64,000 nucleotides of DNA, taken from positions 17,008,576 through 17,072,575 of the forward strand of contig CM049309.1 of NCBI GenBank assembly GCA_026874595.1, read 5' to 3'. The notes below the pieces were generated by a model. The model made no database searches, was not told where the DNA came from, and worked only from the letters and a program-made list of their open reading frames with translations. Positions within the stretch are counted from its first letter, which is position 1. Every line of letters begins with the position of its first letter. Source of the DNA: Sipunculus nudus (lineage: Eukaryota; Annelida; Sipuncula; Golfingiida; Sipunculidae). Made by a program: the position numbers and the translations under genes. Shown here one piece after another: positions 26,601 to 35,362 of this stretch.

Positions 26601-29600
26601 AGGACAGCCACCCAGGCTGTTGGAGATGCTGGTACCACCTGGGTCAGTAGCTGGGCCAGCCACTGGCAGCACAGCAGGGACATTCAGCAACATGTCTGTG
26701 TCAACAGCGGACACTAATCATTTCCAGTCAAGGTACGGTGGTTGCCTTCATATATGGGAGGCTATTATTTCAAGGTTTTCGCTATTTTATTATTTCGTGA
26801 GGGGCTTTTTTTTCTGAATCTTACCATGCAGTTAACTGTACATATTATATCCATTATCACACTGGTTATTTAATATAAGTGTACCCAATTGTAACGATTT
26901 GACGGGACCCCCGACAAAATTAGTAGAAATTCTTGTCCTTAAAGGAGATAATATTATTTTTCTATTCAACTTTTAAATCTACAGATGTGGTCACTTGGAT
27001 AACATCTATTAAAATGCCTAAGAGTGAGAGATGTTATTAAAAAAGGCCATTCACCTATGAAGTAGAGGCAACCTGTGTGTGATAGTTTCATTGTCACTAT
27101 GGTTTTCCCTTGGCAAATCTTGTGTATTTATAATCTCCTGGGGGGAGGGGACACCCAAGTATGTCAATCCACAGAAATGTCCTATTGGGAGGAATGCTAA
27201 CATGGATTACCGGCTTGGGTCTAGTTTTTGATTATCCATAAAATAAGGGCTTTGTATATGGAATATTATTACATTAATGAATATAACATTTCAGGTCTAT
27301 CCTGTATACTATTACATGTTAATAAACTGAAGGTGATTCATGTTCAGAAAAGTTCATACAACACCTCTGTGACGGATGTATGAGCCTGTCCCTATGATGA
27401 TGAACAGGATAACCATGTTACCTGAGGTAGTTAGTTGCATATGTTCAGAAGATCACCAGCTGCAAAATACCCTTTGCAAAATTAGTTATCTAACTTGCCA
27501 CCAGATGTCCTTACTGAATTTGTTTGGAAAATTTTGGTGCAACCCCCACTTGTTATAGACACGTAAACACAATGAACAGGATGTGTATGATGGGTTTGGA
27601 GCTGTCTGGCCTATTTTTCTAAAAGGTTCAAGGTATTATCTTGTTTTTTTATGGATGTCAGACACTGGTCCCCTTTAAGCCTTTGAAAAAAGGTGGTAAA
27701 ATAATATCTTAACCTTTAAAGGAATGATGACCTTGGATTGATAGCAGTGAAGAATTTGTTATGAACCACTGTACTTTAGGAAGTGAGGGTTGGGGACAAA
27801 TTTTATTAGGTCTGTGAATTGTTGGGTCCTTAGAATCAATTAATTTTTAGATTTTTCACCTTCAGTTCAATTCTTATTTAACTAGTTAATTAAGACTAAA
27901 ATAAGAATTGAGGATTGAATTGAAGGTGGAGAATGTATAATTCAATCCATTCTGGTAGTAAATTTCAGACTATAAAAAATGAAAGCGATTTTACCAAAGT
28001 GTATGTAAGTAAATTTCAGCAAAATGAGCAAATAAAAGAAAATGTACCTCTCCCTCTCTTTGTCTCTGCCATATATGTTTCTATGCAAGTGGAATGGTCC
28101 ACCAGCAAAATTTTAAAGTAGATTTGGTGCACATACACGATGAAGAGTTTTGACATTGCTAACTGCTCATGTATGAGATTTCTTGTTTCGCTAATTTGCT
28201 TTGCTTTATCTTTGTAGACTTCCGCAGAGCACGGTGAAGTCACCGAGACAAGGTAACATGCCTCTGCATATCTACGAGCCAACACCACATCAGAGACACA
28301 CCCAGCCAGTCCATGTGCCTGCTGACCAGTGGACACAGGGACAGAGGTAAATGTGACCAGAATAAAAGTAGTGAAATGTGATGATGGTAGTTAAAGGAAC
28401 ATTGGTAATTATTGTTAAGGGTGGTGGGGGGGGGGATAAAAATGATGGTTATGAGGTAAGTAAAACAAACCTACTGCAAAAATTATACATCCAGTTTCAA
28501 ACATCTTGGGAAATGTTATTTTGTCCAGATGAAAGAGATGAGCTGATTTAACTGTAACAGTGTTTACTGTTTGAATGTTAGATAAATTGTGATATATGCA
28601 AAAAGATAGTATAAACATACCATGAAGTGTATAACAACTCAGGAACCCAAGAATTTACACATTAATGAATATTATAAACAGAAGTGTCAGTGCTGATATC
28701 AGCACTAGATAATAAATAAAATATTGATATTATCATGACAAGAGAGCCTGTTAAATTCCAATGACTACATTTTGAATATAGATAGAATACTGTGGTTGCC
28801 TTTTTGTTTGCGAGGGTTTTAATTTCGCGATATTCGCAAATGGAAAATCATCGCGAAAATGAAGCCCTCGGGAATAATTGGCCAATCGAGTGTGTCTTTC
28901 ATATTAAGTGTAGCCAATACTTGTATGGGAATAGGTTATAACAGTAAGAAATTTTATAATAAGTTACATCCATACAGGTATAGGGAAAACGTTACCTTAA
29001 ATTTGAACTAAACTACCTGTGCTGTGTGTACGGGCCCATCGTTATATGAGAAGAATATCATGAACGCATGACTTATTTTCATTTTATAATACACACAGGT
29101 ATGGATTTACCAAAGATTTGATATAGGTTCTGGTTAGATCGCGAAAATGAAACCCTCGCGAAACATATAAAATGGAGAAAACGCGAAATTTCTGCCTCGC
29201 GAATATGGAGCCAACCACAGTATATTCATAGCATAAAATATAATGATTGAATATATTTTATACTAAAGCCCTGTAATCATCCAGCCATCACAAGAAGTAT
29301 CGCCTTGAAATTTAGGTAAAATTAAACAAACATTAATATTAGATGCAAAACTGTCTCCTGTGATAATTGATCTCACCAAATGTCAGTTTGGCAAATTAAC
29401 TGAAAAGTAGATCTAGCACAAACACAGGCAGAATGAAAACAGAAAGAATGTTGTTCTCATACCTGTTTTTGCACTTTGGGGACATAAGAAAACACTCATT
29501 CAGGGGTAATTTATGCTCAGATTCCTACCATAGTTTAACCTCTTTGGGATTTTCACAATACCAACCTATATGATTAATGTCAAATACTAATGTGATACAG

Positions 29601-30073
29601 TTCTTCAGATATCTTGCAGACACACAGAAAATCGAATGAAAATAATCCTTGCAGCACGCAGGGTTAAATATTATCAACCACTGTATGCCTCCCCTCCCAA
29701 CCAGGGAGACATAATTTATGGTTCTCTCTCAGGATTTTTTATCCACCATCTTTGTTTTTCCAGGCCTCAACCTTTATTACCGTCAGGACTGGCAGACTTA
29801 GTTGATGAGGTAGAGAGTCTGATCTCCACCCCGTCCAGTCAGAATCCTAACATTCCATATAAGCCTGTAACCAGGAGGATGCCAGCACCAGTCAGTCATT
29901 ATCAGCCTTGTAGCAGTTCCTTCAGCAGCACCAGCAGTAGCACCAGGCTGCAGCAGGAAGCAGCAGGGAGGCTGGAGCAGCCATCAGGAGCCAGCCAGGA
30001 AGATGTGGAGCAAGATGGAGATGAACAAAAACTCTTGGAGGATGTATTCTTCAGTATTAAATCCAAGACGTAG
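2509..30073 (+). CDS. Hinderin-like (KIAA1328-like) coiled-coil protein, 5'-partial, eight exons
   Basis: Joining 2509-2675, 5824-5915, 10197-10300, 16984-17084, 19299-20676, 26603-26732, 28218-28346 and 29764-30073 gives 804 uninterrupted codons including the stop. All seven junctions are GT..AG and phase-compatible (0,2,1,0,1,2,2). The first exon enters in phase 1, so the N terminus lies before the window. Counting from its first split codon, residues 1-56 are basic and Ser/Lys-rich. Residues 63-155 form a charged helical region with the block SRMATLKDLCADDKKRIANL, followed by coiled-coil heptads. Residues 156-500 are low complexity and His/Gln/Pro/Ser-rich. Residues 503-552 form a second coiled coil (KEELLQEQARLRKVLAEQES). 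The tail is Pro/Ser-rich and ends in an acidic helix LLEDVFF. The LKDLC..DKKRIANL block followed by coiled coil is what I recall of hinderin, a protein reported to bind SMC3. The family call is from memory. The role of the long insert is unknown. Confidence 0.72.
4434..4461 (+). repeat. GGGGT pentanucleotide repeat, G-quadruplex-prone
   Basis: About five GGGGT units in a row on the plus (transcribed sense) strand. Four G-runs of four spaced by single T bases meet the usual G-quadruplex pattern, both in DNA and in the intronic RNA. Confidence 0.85.
4711..4988 (+). repeat. 139-bp tandem duplication, two copies
   Basis: Copies 4711-4849 and 4850-4988 start AATATCATC(G/A)AAAACCTGATG and both end near CACAAAATAAATGTTAAAA. 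They differ at only a handful of positions. Open frames across it are by-products: the minus-strand frame encodes a near-repeat of itself with no recognisable domain. Confidence 0.85.
5824..5915 (+). CDS. Gene 1 exon 2, conserved DLC..KKRIANL block
   Basis: The acceptor is TTTACATTTAG and the donor AG|GTGAGAG. The translation LEEGLSRMATLKDLCADDKK continues RIANLVQELA. The exon leaves in phase 2 and the next exon completes an Arg codon. This block is the strongest family signature in the gene, resembling the conserved N-terminal box of hinderin proteins. Confidence 0.8.
6020..6412 (+). repeat. Dispersed repeat family A, copy 1
   Basis: It matches 27349-27677 in order over more than 300 bases. 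Shared blocks include CCTCTGTGA.GGATGTATGAGC, ACCATGT.ACCT.AGGT.GTT, CACCCTTTGCAAAATTA and CCAGATG.CCTT. Identity is moderate with indels, so both copies are old. No terminal repeats or poly(A) tail were found, so the class is unknown. Confidence 0.65.
6636..9208 (+). mobile_element. E1: hairpin-ended satellite-core element
   Basis: The left end is a perfect hairpin: AGCTCAGATGACT (6636-6648), loop GAA, AGTCATCTGAGCT (6652-6664). After TAGCGATCACTCTTTGTCCG comes a short TCCGTC-like tract. Seven monomers of about 322-343 bp follow, counted by CACAAATC-type starts near 6725, 7062, 7397, 7740, 8079, 8419 and 8741. The right end is CAGCTGAGCGTCATGG, a GGCCCATGGGCC palindrome and CACTTGT. There is no transposase frame, so it is non-autonomous. 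It lies in gene 1 intron 2. Confidence 0.82.
9209..10196 (+). other. Remainder of gene 1 intron 2
   Basis: AT-rich sequence with a 15-base G run at 9849-9863. No coding exon, RNA gene or further repeat copy was recognised. Confidence 0.5.
10197..10300 (+). CDS. Gene 1 exon 3, coiled coil
   Basis: The acceptor is TTAATTACAG and the donor GAAG|GTGAGG. The translation IGDENEKLQRDKEQYESQMN followed by DLIDQQEKVLKECE has heptad-like Leu/Ile/Met spacing and dense charge. It enters in phase 2, leaves in phase 1, and continues the coiled coil begun in the previous exon. Confidence 0.8.
10301..11189 (+). other. Gene 1 intron 3 upstream of E2
   Basis: Nothing recognised apart from ordinary AT-rich intron sequence. 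Confidence 0.5.
11190..15769 (+). mobile_element. E2: left-end hairpin plus long monomer array, no right end of its own
   Basis: It starts with AGCTCAGCTGACT, GAA, AGTCATCTGAGCT (one mismatch in the stem). A GTCCGTCTGTC-type tract follows (about 11236-11294), then thirteen monomers of mostly 335 bp. It contains a 2.08-kb tandem duplication and two decayed left-end hairpins (near 13169 and 15250). The array is cut short at 15769, where a new left end (E3) begins, so E2 and E3 share one right terminus. Confidence 0.78.
11561..15751 (+). repeat. 2.08-kb tandem duplication inside E2
   Basis: 11561-13644 and 13645-15751 are near-identical for almost their whole length at an offset of 2084, with breakpoints in the GGCGCCACCTGTATTTTT part of a monomer. 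The offset becomes 2107 after about 13195 because the first copy lacks 23 bases next to the decayed hairpin. The few other differences include the C-run length at 12439/14523 and single bases. Six monomers per copy suggest recent unequal exchange. Confidence 0.88.
15770..16964 (+). mobile_element. E3: element ending 19 bp before a coding exon
   Basis: The left end is AGCTCAGCTGACT, GAA, AGTCATCTGAGCT, followed by GTAGGGATCACC and a CCGTCCG tract. The monomers shrink to about 165-bp partial units near 16198-16695. The non-monomeric tail CATTCAGATGATAAAATTAC and right end CAGCTGAGCGTCATGACCCC then TGGGTCACTTGT are shared with E4. The element terminates at about 16964 and the exon begins at 16984. 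Confidence 0.8.
16984..17084 (+). CDS. Gene 1 exon 4, coiled coil; acceptor abuts a mobile element
   Basis: The translation is AQSQLSQYQTLLTHYQQLSS then LLEKQRVKQKREK, with donor AAG|GTCAGT. The acceptor tract TTGTACCTCCAG begins just after the right end of element E3 (last base about 16964). Only 19 bases separate the element from the exon, so the splice branch point must lie within the element. Phases 1 in and 0 out agree with both neighbours. Confidence 0.8.
17085..19298 (+). other. Gene 1 intron 4
   Basis: It contains an (AC)n microsatellite at 17887-17909. A MITE-like relic begins TACTGTGGTAGGCT near 18785. The first copy of dispersed repeat family B is at 18871-18985. No exon was found. 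Confidence 0.5.
18871..18985 (+). repeat. Dispersed repeat family B, copy 1
   Basis: It shares ATTCTAA.GAAT.CAA.CCTCC, TTCATTCAT, CATAAGTGACT.TACATTT and GAATATTCCTTGATGAC with 36081-36246. The class is unknown. Confidence 0.6.
19299..20676 (+). CDS. Gene 1 exon 5, large low-complexity exon ending in a coiled coil
   Basis: The acceptor is TTTTATCACAG and the donor CTCAAG|GTCAGT. The 1378-nt exon is open throughout, by far the longest open stretch in the window. It begins SGAEENKKHNQSPVATRRSE. The middle is rich in Ser, Pro, His and Gln, with repeated HPQEP/HPQGP-type phrases. It ends in a strongly helical Glu/Gln/Arg/Leu segment (about 20340-20500). If the donor were not used, the frame would stop at 20688-20690, giving a possible intron-retention C terminus. 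Confidence 0.85.
20747..26240 (+). mobile_element. E4: satellite-core element interrupted by E5
   Basis: The left end (CATCTCAGCTGACTGTAAGT, stem slightly decayed) lies 71 bp after the exon 5 donor. Three monomers run to 21799. E5 then intervenes (21800-24390), and the E4 array resumes with TTACCAATTTTTTCTC and about five more monomers. The tail CATTCAGATGATAAAATTTC and right end CAGCTGAGCATCATGACC, GCTGGGTCACTTGT match E3. The two arms belong to the same monomer, as shown by the shared variant TTTAAAGATAAGAACATCTG at 24420 and 25100. Confidence 0.8.
21800..24390 (+). mobile_element. E5: same ends, unrelated core, nested in E4
   Basis: It starts AGCTCAGCTGACT, ATA, AGTCATCTGAGCT and a GTCCGTCGTCCGTCTGTCCG tract, and ends CAGCTTAGCGCCGTGACCCA, TAGGTCCCTTGT. 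The core is not the 335-bp monomer. It holds two diverged units of roughly 670 bp, recognised by CTGCCTAATAT.AAAACCACT at 22043 and 22724 and TTATGGGCC..AACATAATGCA at 22158 and 22840. A unique stretch (23160-23340) and AT-rich sequence follow. No protein-coding capacity was found. Confidence 0.8.
26241..26602 (+). other. End of gene 1 intron 5
   Basis: A T-run and AT-rich sequence between E4 and exon 6. Nothing else was recognised. Confidence 0.5.
26603..26732 (+). CDS. Gene 1 exon 6
   Basis: The acceptor is TTTTTGTACAG and the donor TCAAG|GTACGG. It reads GQPPRLLEMLVPPGSVAGPA then a Thr/Ser-rich stretch ending NHFQSR. Phases are 1 in and 2 out. The donor's GTACGGTGGTTG coincides with the terminus of a TA-flanked MITE relic, described separately. 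Confidence 0.7.
26734..26815 (+). mobile_element. MITE-terminus relic at the exon 6 splice donor
   Basis: TACGGTGGTTGCCT then ATATGGGAGGC, TTTTCGC and TTTCGTGAGG mirror, with decay, the reverse complement of the right end of the intact MITE at 28788-29222 (TACTGTGGTTGGCTCC, TATTCGCGAGG, TTTCGCG). It begins on the TA of the donor GTA. Its far end was not found. Confidence 0.5.
27349..27677 (+). repeat. Dispersed repeat family A, copy 2
   Basis: The partner of 6020-6412, 21 kb away in a different intron of the same gene and in the same orientation. It is shorter because of internal deletions, notably in the stretch after GATGTATGAGC. Confidence 0.65.
27857..27928 (+). repeat. Imperfect inverted repeat in intron 6
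   Basis: The arm CACCTTCAGTTCAATTC plus TTATTT (27857-27879) pairs with AAATAAGAATTGA, an unpaired eight-base insertion, and A/TTGAAGGTG (27898-27928). It may be a small palindromic element or a decayed MITE. Confidence 0.6.
28218..28346 (+). CDS. Gene 1 exon 7
   Basis: The acceptor is CTTTATCTTTGTAG and the donor CAGAG|GTAAAT. It reads LPQSTVKSPRQGNMPLHIYE then a His/Gln/Pro-rich stretch ending WTQGQ plus a split Arg codon. An alternative donor at the internal GTAACA (28252) has a good consensus but breaks the phase, so the later donor is preferred. Confidence 0.68.
28788..29222. mobile_element. TA-flanked MITE with CTGTGGTTG termini
   Basis: The left end TA|CTGTGGTTG (28788-28798) is the exact inverse of the right end CAACCACAG|TA (29212-29222). 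Inner sequence on both sides repeats TTCGCGA-type motifs: GCGAGGGTTTTAATTTCGCG on the left, and CTCGCGAA with GAAACCCTCGCG on the right. It is 435 bp with no open frame. TA flanks and short inverted ends suggest a Tc1/mariner-type non-autonomous element. It lies in gene 1 intron 7. Confidence 0.75.
29764..30073 (+). CDS. Gene 1 terminal coding exon
   Basis: The acceptor is TTGTTTTTCCAG. It reads PQPLLPSGLADLVDEVESLI, then a Ser/Gln-rich stretch, ending DEQKLLEDVFFSIKSKT and TAG at 30071-30073. The frame agrees with the phase-2 donor of exon 7. The short acidic amphipathic segments DLVDEVESLI and LLEDVFFSI look like protein-interaction helices. No domain is recognised. Confidence 0.78.
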
Positions 30074-30675
30074 AGCTTGTATTAGAAATTTGTGCACATT
30101 CGTCACTGAATATTCCCACCCTCTTGCATATATATACATGAGAAACATAACAGGGTTGCATTTTACCTGAAATGCAAGCACTGTACAAAGAAAACTTGGA
30201 AAGTAACATCCATCTAGCCTGGTGTTTGGAAGATCTTCTAACAAGTTTCAGGGGTCGTATGATGTAAAATGAGTGCAAATGAATTTTCATTAAGATGAGC
30301 ACATTGTGCATTTAGTGTATATATGTATATACATGTTAATATGGGCTTTAAGCACCAATTGCAGTGGTCCTCACCCCAGGGAACCCACAGAAATTGGTAC
30401 TTATGCATTGTATGACCTCATCTTGTTGAAAGTGTGTGTTTATCATAGCACATTTTGGTTGAGAATGCTAATGTGAACACTTGGGGGGGGGGGGGGGGCC
30501 TCACAGTATAACATTAATGCAAAGGGAATTAATTTCTGTGATATTTATAACAAAAGCATATGTAATAAGGCTCATGTAAGCACAGTTTGAGAAGGGTTTA
30601 ACAACATACAGTTCTTCCATGTCAGTTTATTATTAGTCAAGTGCCTTTCAGTTTTCAGTATTTTCATATAAGACT

Positions 30676-30681
30676 AATAAA
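30676..30681 (+). terminator. Candidate polyadenylation signal of gene 1
   Basis: An AATAAA hexamer lies about 600 bases after the TAG stop and is followed by T-rich sequence. It is the first clean AATAAA on the plus strand after the stop. Cleavage would then fall just before element E6. Confidence 0.4.
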
Positions 30682-30865
30682 TGTTTTTATAAAGACTATT
30701 TTTAATATTCAAGATATTTTAGCTACAGATGCCATGATTTTAATATGAATTTATTAAAAATTGCCTTTTGGCAGTGTTCAAGAGAATTTTATTTCACATA
30801 TTATTATCATTGAAAAATCTTGTGTATTAGTTTTAGTAGCCAAATGTGGATAGTCATTCATTTTA

Positions 30866-31743
30866 AGCTCATCTGACTGAAAGTCATCTGAGCTATAGCA
30901 ATGGCTCTTTGTTCATCATCTATCAGTCTGTCCGTAACTGCTTGACCTAGAAACTGAACTGAAAACCCATGGAGGTCCATAAAATATTTCCTGTGGAAAC
31001 CTGAAATTAGGTAACTGTGAACTATATCCTCAGAGCTATGGGGCTAATAAGTACCCCCCAGAATAATAAAAAATATGATACGAATATCTAAATAACTAAT
31101 ATGTTGATTGCCATTATTCTTTCCATGCATATTGATCATGGAGTGTTTCATAAATTCCTGAAGACTGGTGGCGCCACCTGTATTTTTTACACATTTTTTT
31201 CTATTATTGAGACATCCAGGGAGGACCATGGCAACCATTGGAAACCTGAAATTAGGTCATGGTGACCAATATTTTTGTGAACTACAGGCTGAAAACTTGA
31301 TATGGAGCACTAAGTCAGTCAGATAGGGCACATATTGTACCCTATCTGACTATCTGGCAGGCCTAGAATCTTCTGAGATGACATTCAGGCTGCATGAAAA
31401 CCTGAAATTAGGCATCATGGCCTATATTCTGTGAACTATGGGCCAAAAACATGATTTTTAGCAATCTGAAGTACAGCCCAAGAATGTTCAAATGTTATAT
31501 ACAGGGAAGTCTTTGGCAGTCTCCATGCAAACCTTAAATTAGGTCATGTTTACCTATATTTTACATTTTACAGGCCAAAAACGTCTTGGGCAGTCTCCAA
31601 GAAAACCTGAAATTAGGTCATGGTGATCTTTATTACTGGCCAGAAATATTTTAAGCTCCCAGACAGACAGGGTCCAATACTTAACTGCTAGACCTAGAAT
31701 GTCTTCCTAATCAGCTGAGCGTCATGACCCATGGGTCACTTGT
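30866..31743 (+). mobile_element. E6: short copy downstream of gene 1
   Basis: The left end is AGCTCATCTGACT, GAA, AGTCATCTGAGCT, then TAGCAATGGCTC. The first monomer resembles those of E1-E4, including GGTGGCGCCACC at about 31168. Later units are shorter, built around CCTGAAATTAGGTCATGGTG. The right end is CAGCTGAGCG, TCATGACCCATGGGTCACTT and GT. It has the same orientation as the other five copies. Confidence 0.78.
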
Positions 31744-32376
31744 ATATTTAAAACCAGCAAAAACTAACTTAACCGATCTTACTGTTATTTACTAAAACTC
31801 AGTTTAATTGATCTGTTTTATATACAGAGAGTCTCTTCATTATCAAATTGTTTAAACAACCAGATATCCTACACACACTACACCACACAGAGCTGAAAAT
31901 TTGGTACTAATAGTAGAATTCGCAGAATATCTCTGCCGTGCAGTTTAGTTATTATTTTAGTCACAGGTTGTTACAGAGTTGGAGGGGCAGGGGTAGAGAG
32001 ATAAGGCCGTTAGCTTGTAATTATTTGTTGATAGGAACTTATATCTGTTAATAAAAACTTTAACAATGATATGTGTTTCAGTTTGTCTCACGTGTTTGGT
32101 CCGAATGACTTGTATTTTGAGTCTACTTGAAAGAAAACAAAAAATGGATTCACACATACAGGCAGTACCACGATAGATTTGTGATTTCAGATATGTAAAT
32201 TAATCCTATATTTTGCCAAAAAAGATGCCCGGACTGCTTCATGTAGACCGCATTCCACAATAAAGGATAAACCCCCTCAAACAAAATCTATCCTTTAATA
32301 TATGATAATGTCAGGACCACCTTTGTTTTCATCAGATTTGTGTATATGTATGTATGTATACATGCATATATGCATG

Positions 32377-32380
<4 letters not shown>

Positions 32381-32416
<36 letters not shown>
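32381..32416. repeat. (TA)n microsatellite
   Basis: About 18 TA units preceded by a TATG/CATG-rich stretch from 32341. Confidence 0.95.
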
Positions 32417-32423
<7 letters not shown>

Positions 32424-33587
32424 TAAAACAAATATGTAAATTTATATACTGATCAAAACATGATTGTAAAACGCTTTTGTGTTTCCAACCTTCATACATA
32501 TATTCGCCAATTCGCCAAACAATAATAAACCTGGCTGTAGACCGTGAGGCAGCAGCCTTGATAAATTTTGCATGAATGTTTCCAAAGTGTTTGGCTTTGA
32601 TTTAAATGTACACAGGAAGGGCTCATCAAGTATAGATAACGGCGATATTGTTGCTACCAGTTTCTATTGCTCAAAGCCGCCGGAATGTCCCGAGGTCTGT
32701 GGAGCTGGAAAGCACGATTTGCGTTACGTGATATCCTTAGTAACTCTGTCATGCATTCATGATTCGCGTTTACATATACGAGTATATCTTTAAAGGTTTC
32801 AAGAGGGAACCAGTTGAGGCCTTGGTTCTATTCCGGTAATTAATGGTTTTCATTGTGAAAACGGAACTTCATATATTTATAAAGAGTTAATAATAAAAAG
32901 GTAAAACTATATCGTGAAAATGTAATCTTTGACCTTTTTCCGTTTTTACACCCCAGTGACAACGTAACATAAATCAGCACACTGAGCGTATTACCAGTCG
33001 TTTCACATGTGCATATTATTTATATATTTTTTTTAGTTAGCAGCTGAAACAGTTTAGTAAATGGAAAGTGGCTTAGTGTAAAATTATGCGTTATCGGATG
33101 AATCCTCCTGCATTTATAACTTTTGATTACTAAAACAGAATCAACTGCAAATATTCAGCAGTTTTGCAACTCCCCGAAAAGTTAACTAGAAAACGAGTTT
33201 TACCTTCAAATTATCAGGAATTTAGATAACTGATTCAGACATCAGTCAACAAATCAAAATTATCTTTTCTGTATTTTCACATTTGTATTTATAAACGACA
33301 TGACCAAGGCTCCCGCGGACTCCTGTCTTTCCTATATTTTCCCATGAAAAATTGTCTCCTATAATTTCCTACATTCTCAAGTATATTGACTGAAATATCC
33401 TATATTTTCCTACATCGTATGTTTCCAATAAATATGTTCTTGCTGAATAAATATTATTATATAAACCCATTATTATTGAAAACATGCAGCCCTTTTGTAG
33501 ATAAGTCAATGTATGTGATGCAGCCACACAAGTACAGCTGTCTAAACCAATTAAATCAGTAAACAGACCTTTAGAAGCTGGAGGATA

Positions 33588-33713
33588 AATGCATAGTCAT
33601 ATTGTCGGAATGCATAGTCATATTGTCGGAATGCATAGTCATATTGTCGGAATGCATAGTCATATTGTCGGAATGCATAGTCATATTGTCGGAATGCATA
33701 GTCATATTGACGG
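33588..33713. repeat. 21-bp minisatellite, six units
   Basis: Unit AATGCATAGTCATATTGTCGG repeated six times in register. Only the last unit differs (GACGG). The reverse strand reads as an in-frame seven-residue repeat (Asp-Asn-Met-Thr-Met-His-Ser), but there is no flanking gene, so this is a DNA repeat. Confidence 0.95.
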
Positions 33714-34253
33714 AATTAGATGAAAATAAATGGTGAATAAATACATTCAACTTGTGGAAACTGTCCGATAGGACGCATCCCAATAACTCTAAGTATTTTC
33801 GTCATTCTTTTGGGACGCAGTCCGATGGGACGCATGCACAGGAAGTATACATATAATGAATTTTAAGGCCATAAACATACATCTTATTATTTAGCTATGT
33901 TCAATCAAGCTTTTGTAATACAATATGTATCTTTGTTTCTATTGTTTTGATTATAAATGTTATTATCAAATTATGAATAATTATCTTATACTAGTATATA
34001 CCACCTGTGTATTAGGACCATCCTTAAGTAAAATAAACGTGTTACGTTACTTATCACTTATCTTACCACCTTTGAATTAAAATCACTATGGCAAGTTCAC
34101 GAGTTGCTTTAATACATAGGTTTCATTGTATATATATATATGAAAAAATCAAGAAATCAAGCTAACTATGTACATATAGTATAATATTATTAATGCTCCT
34201 CGTACGGTTGAGCACTTCCACTGTGATGTATTGAACCGTAATGTATTATATTG

Positions 34254-34256
<3 letters not shown>

Positions 34257-34316
<60 letters not shown>
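34257..34316. repeat. (AT)n microsatellite
   Basis: About 30 AT units. Confidence 0.95.
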
Positions 34317-34320
<4 letters not shown>

Positions 34321-34518
34321 ATGTATGTCAATTCTAAGGAAGGTTTAGGTATATAATATTTCATAGTAAACTCATAAATGGAACCAAAGTCCACAATTCT
34401 AATTACTGATATAATATATTTCCAATATATAAATATTCTCTGAATATCGTGGGTAGGTAGGGGTGATTACATTGACCATCCCCCCTTGCTATAAGGTGGG
34501 GTGGATATATACCCCCTA

Positions 34519-34539
34519 CCCCCCCCCCCCCCCCCCCCC
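34519..34539. repeat. Poly-C run
   Basis: 21 consecutive C, preceded by further C-rich sequence. Confidence 0.9.
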
Positions 34540-35312
34540 GTATTGATGTCACCAAAGAGTTCCCATTGGCAATTATTCTGTCAAATGACTTCAGTATTAC
34601 CACAAAATGTGATACTAATGTGAATGAGGGTGTGGCGGCCTGTCATGAGATGAACAAAGGCATTTAAATTGTATAACCTTCATAGTTCTGTTTTTTAAAT
34701 GTTCACCCAACAACCAGTCAGCAATAAACTTGCTTTTCTAAACTACTTTAAACGTTTTAGTTTAGTTCTAGTCTATATTAGATTGCTACCTCATGCATCA
34801 ATTCCTACATTTCATCCAATTTTACTAGAACTAATCAGTCAATTTGAAAAGATATAGCCAAATTGCTATTAGCACTGTTTGCCAAAACACACTAGGACAA
34901 CTTTGGAGAAAAATTGAGAGTGTGCAGTTATTTTTAATATGTTGCAAGTCGAAGGCTGGTATGCCTGCTTGAGGCTAATAATTAAGACGGGTTATTTTGA
35001 GTTCAACTTATACTGGGGCCAGAGTTTACCAAACGAGAGAAATAACCACCTTAATACTATTTCTTGGCCATATGCACTTAGTATATATACCTATTTCAAC
35101 ACCTGCATGATTATCAGTAACGAGTACCTAAATAGTATTTCATAAATTCAATATTCAAACTTTACTTCTTCCGGTATGAGCAGCCTTAAAACATCGTGTA
35201 TGAAAAATATTTGATAAATCTTTACCTCAGTTGTCTGAATTCCAGAAATGACAGATTTTGTGGTTCATTAATACTGGACATTGTTTTGAATAAACATCCG
35301 AATATTTTGTAT

Positions 35313-35361
<49 letters not shown>
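35313..35361. repeat. (TA)n(TG)n compound microsatellite
   Basis: TA units run directly into about 16 TG units, followed by an eight-base G run. Confidence 0.95.

Positions 35362-35362
<1 letters not shown>

Noticed and set aside
33571-33783. Repetitive protein-like frame, or possible CRISPR-like array
   Set aside because: A six-unit, 21-bp head-to-tail minisatellite with no spacers and no neighbouring gene.
34149-34394. Open frame of alternating Ile/Tyr
   Set aside because: It is the translation of an (AT)n microsatellite with no flanking coding features. The same applies to frames at 40503-40764, 42282-42524 and 53863-54085.
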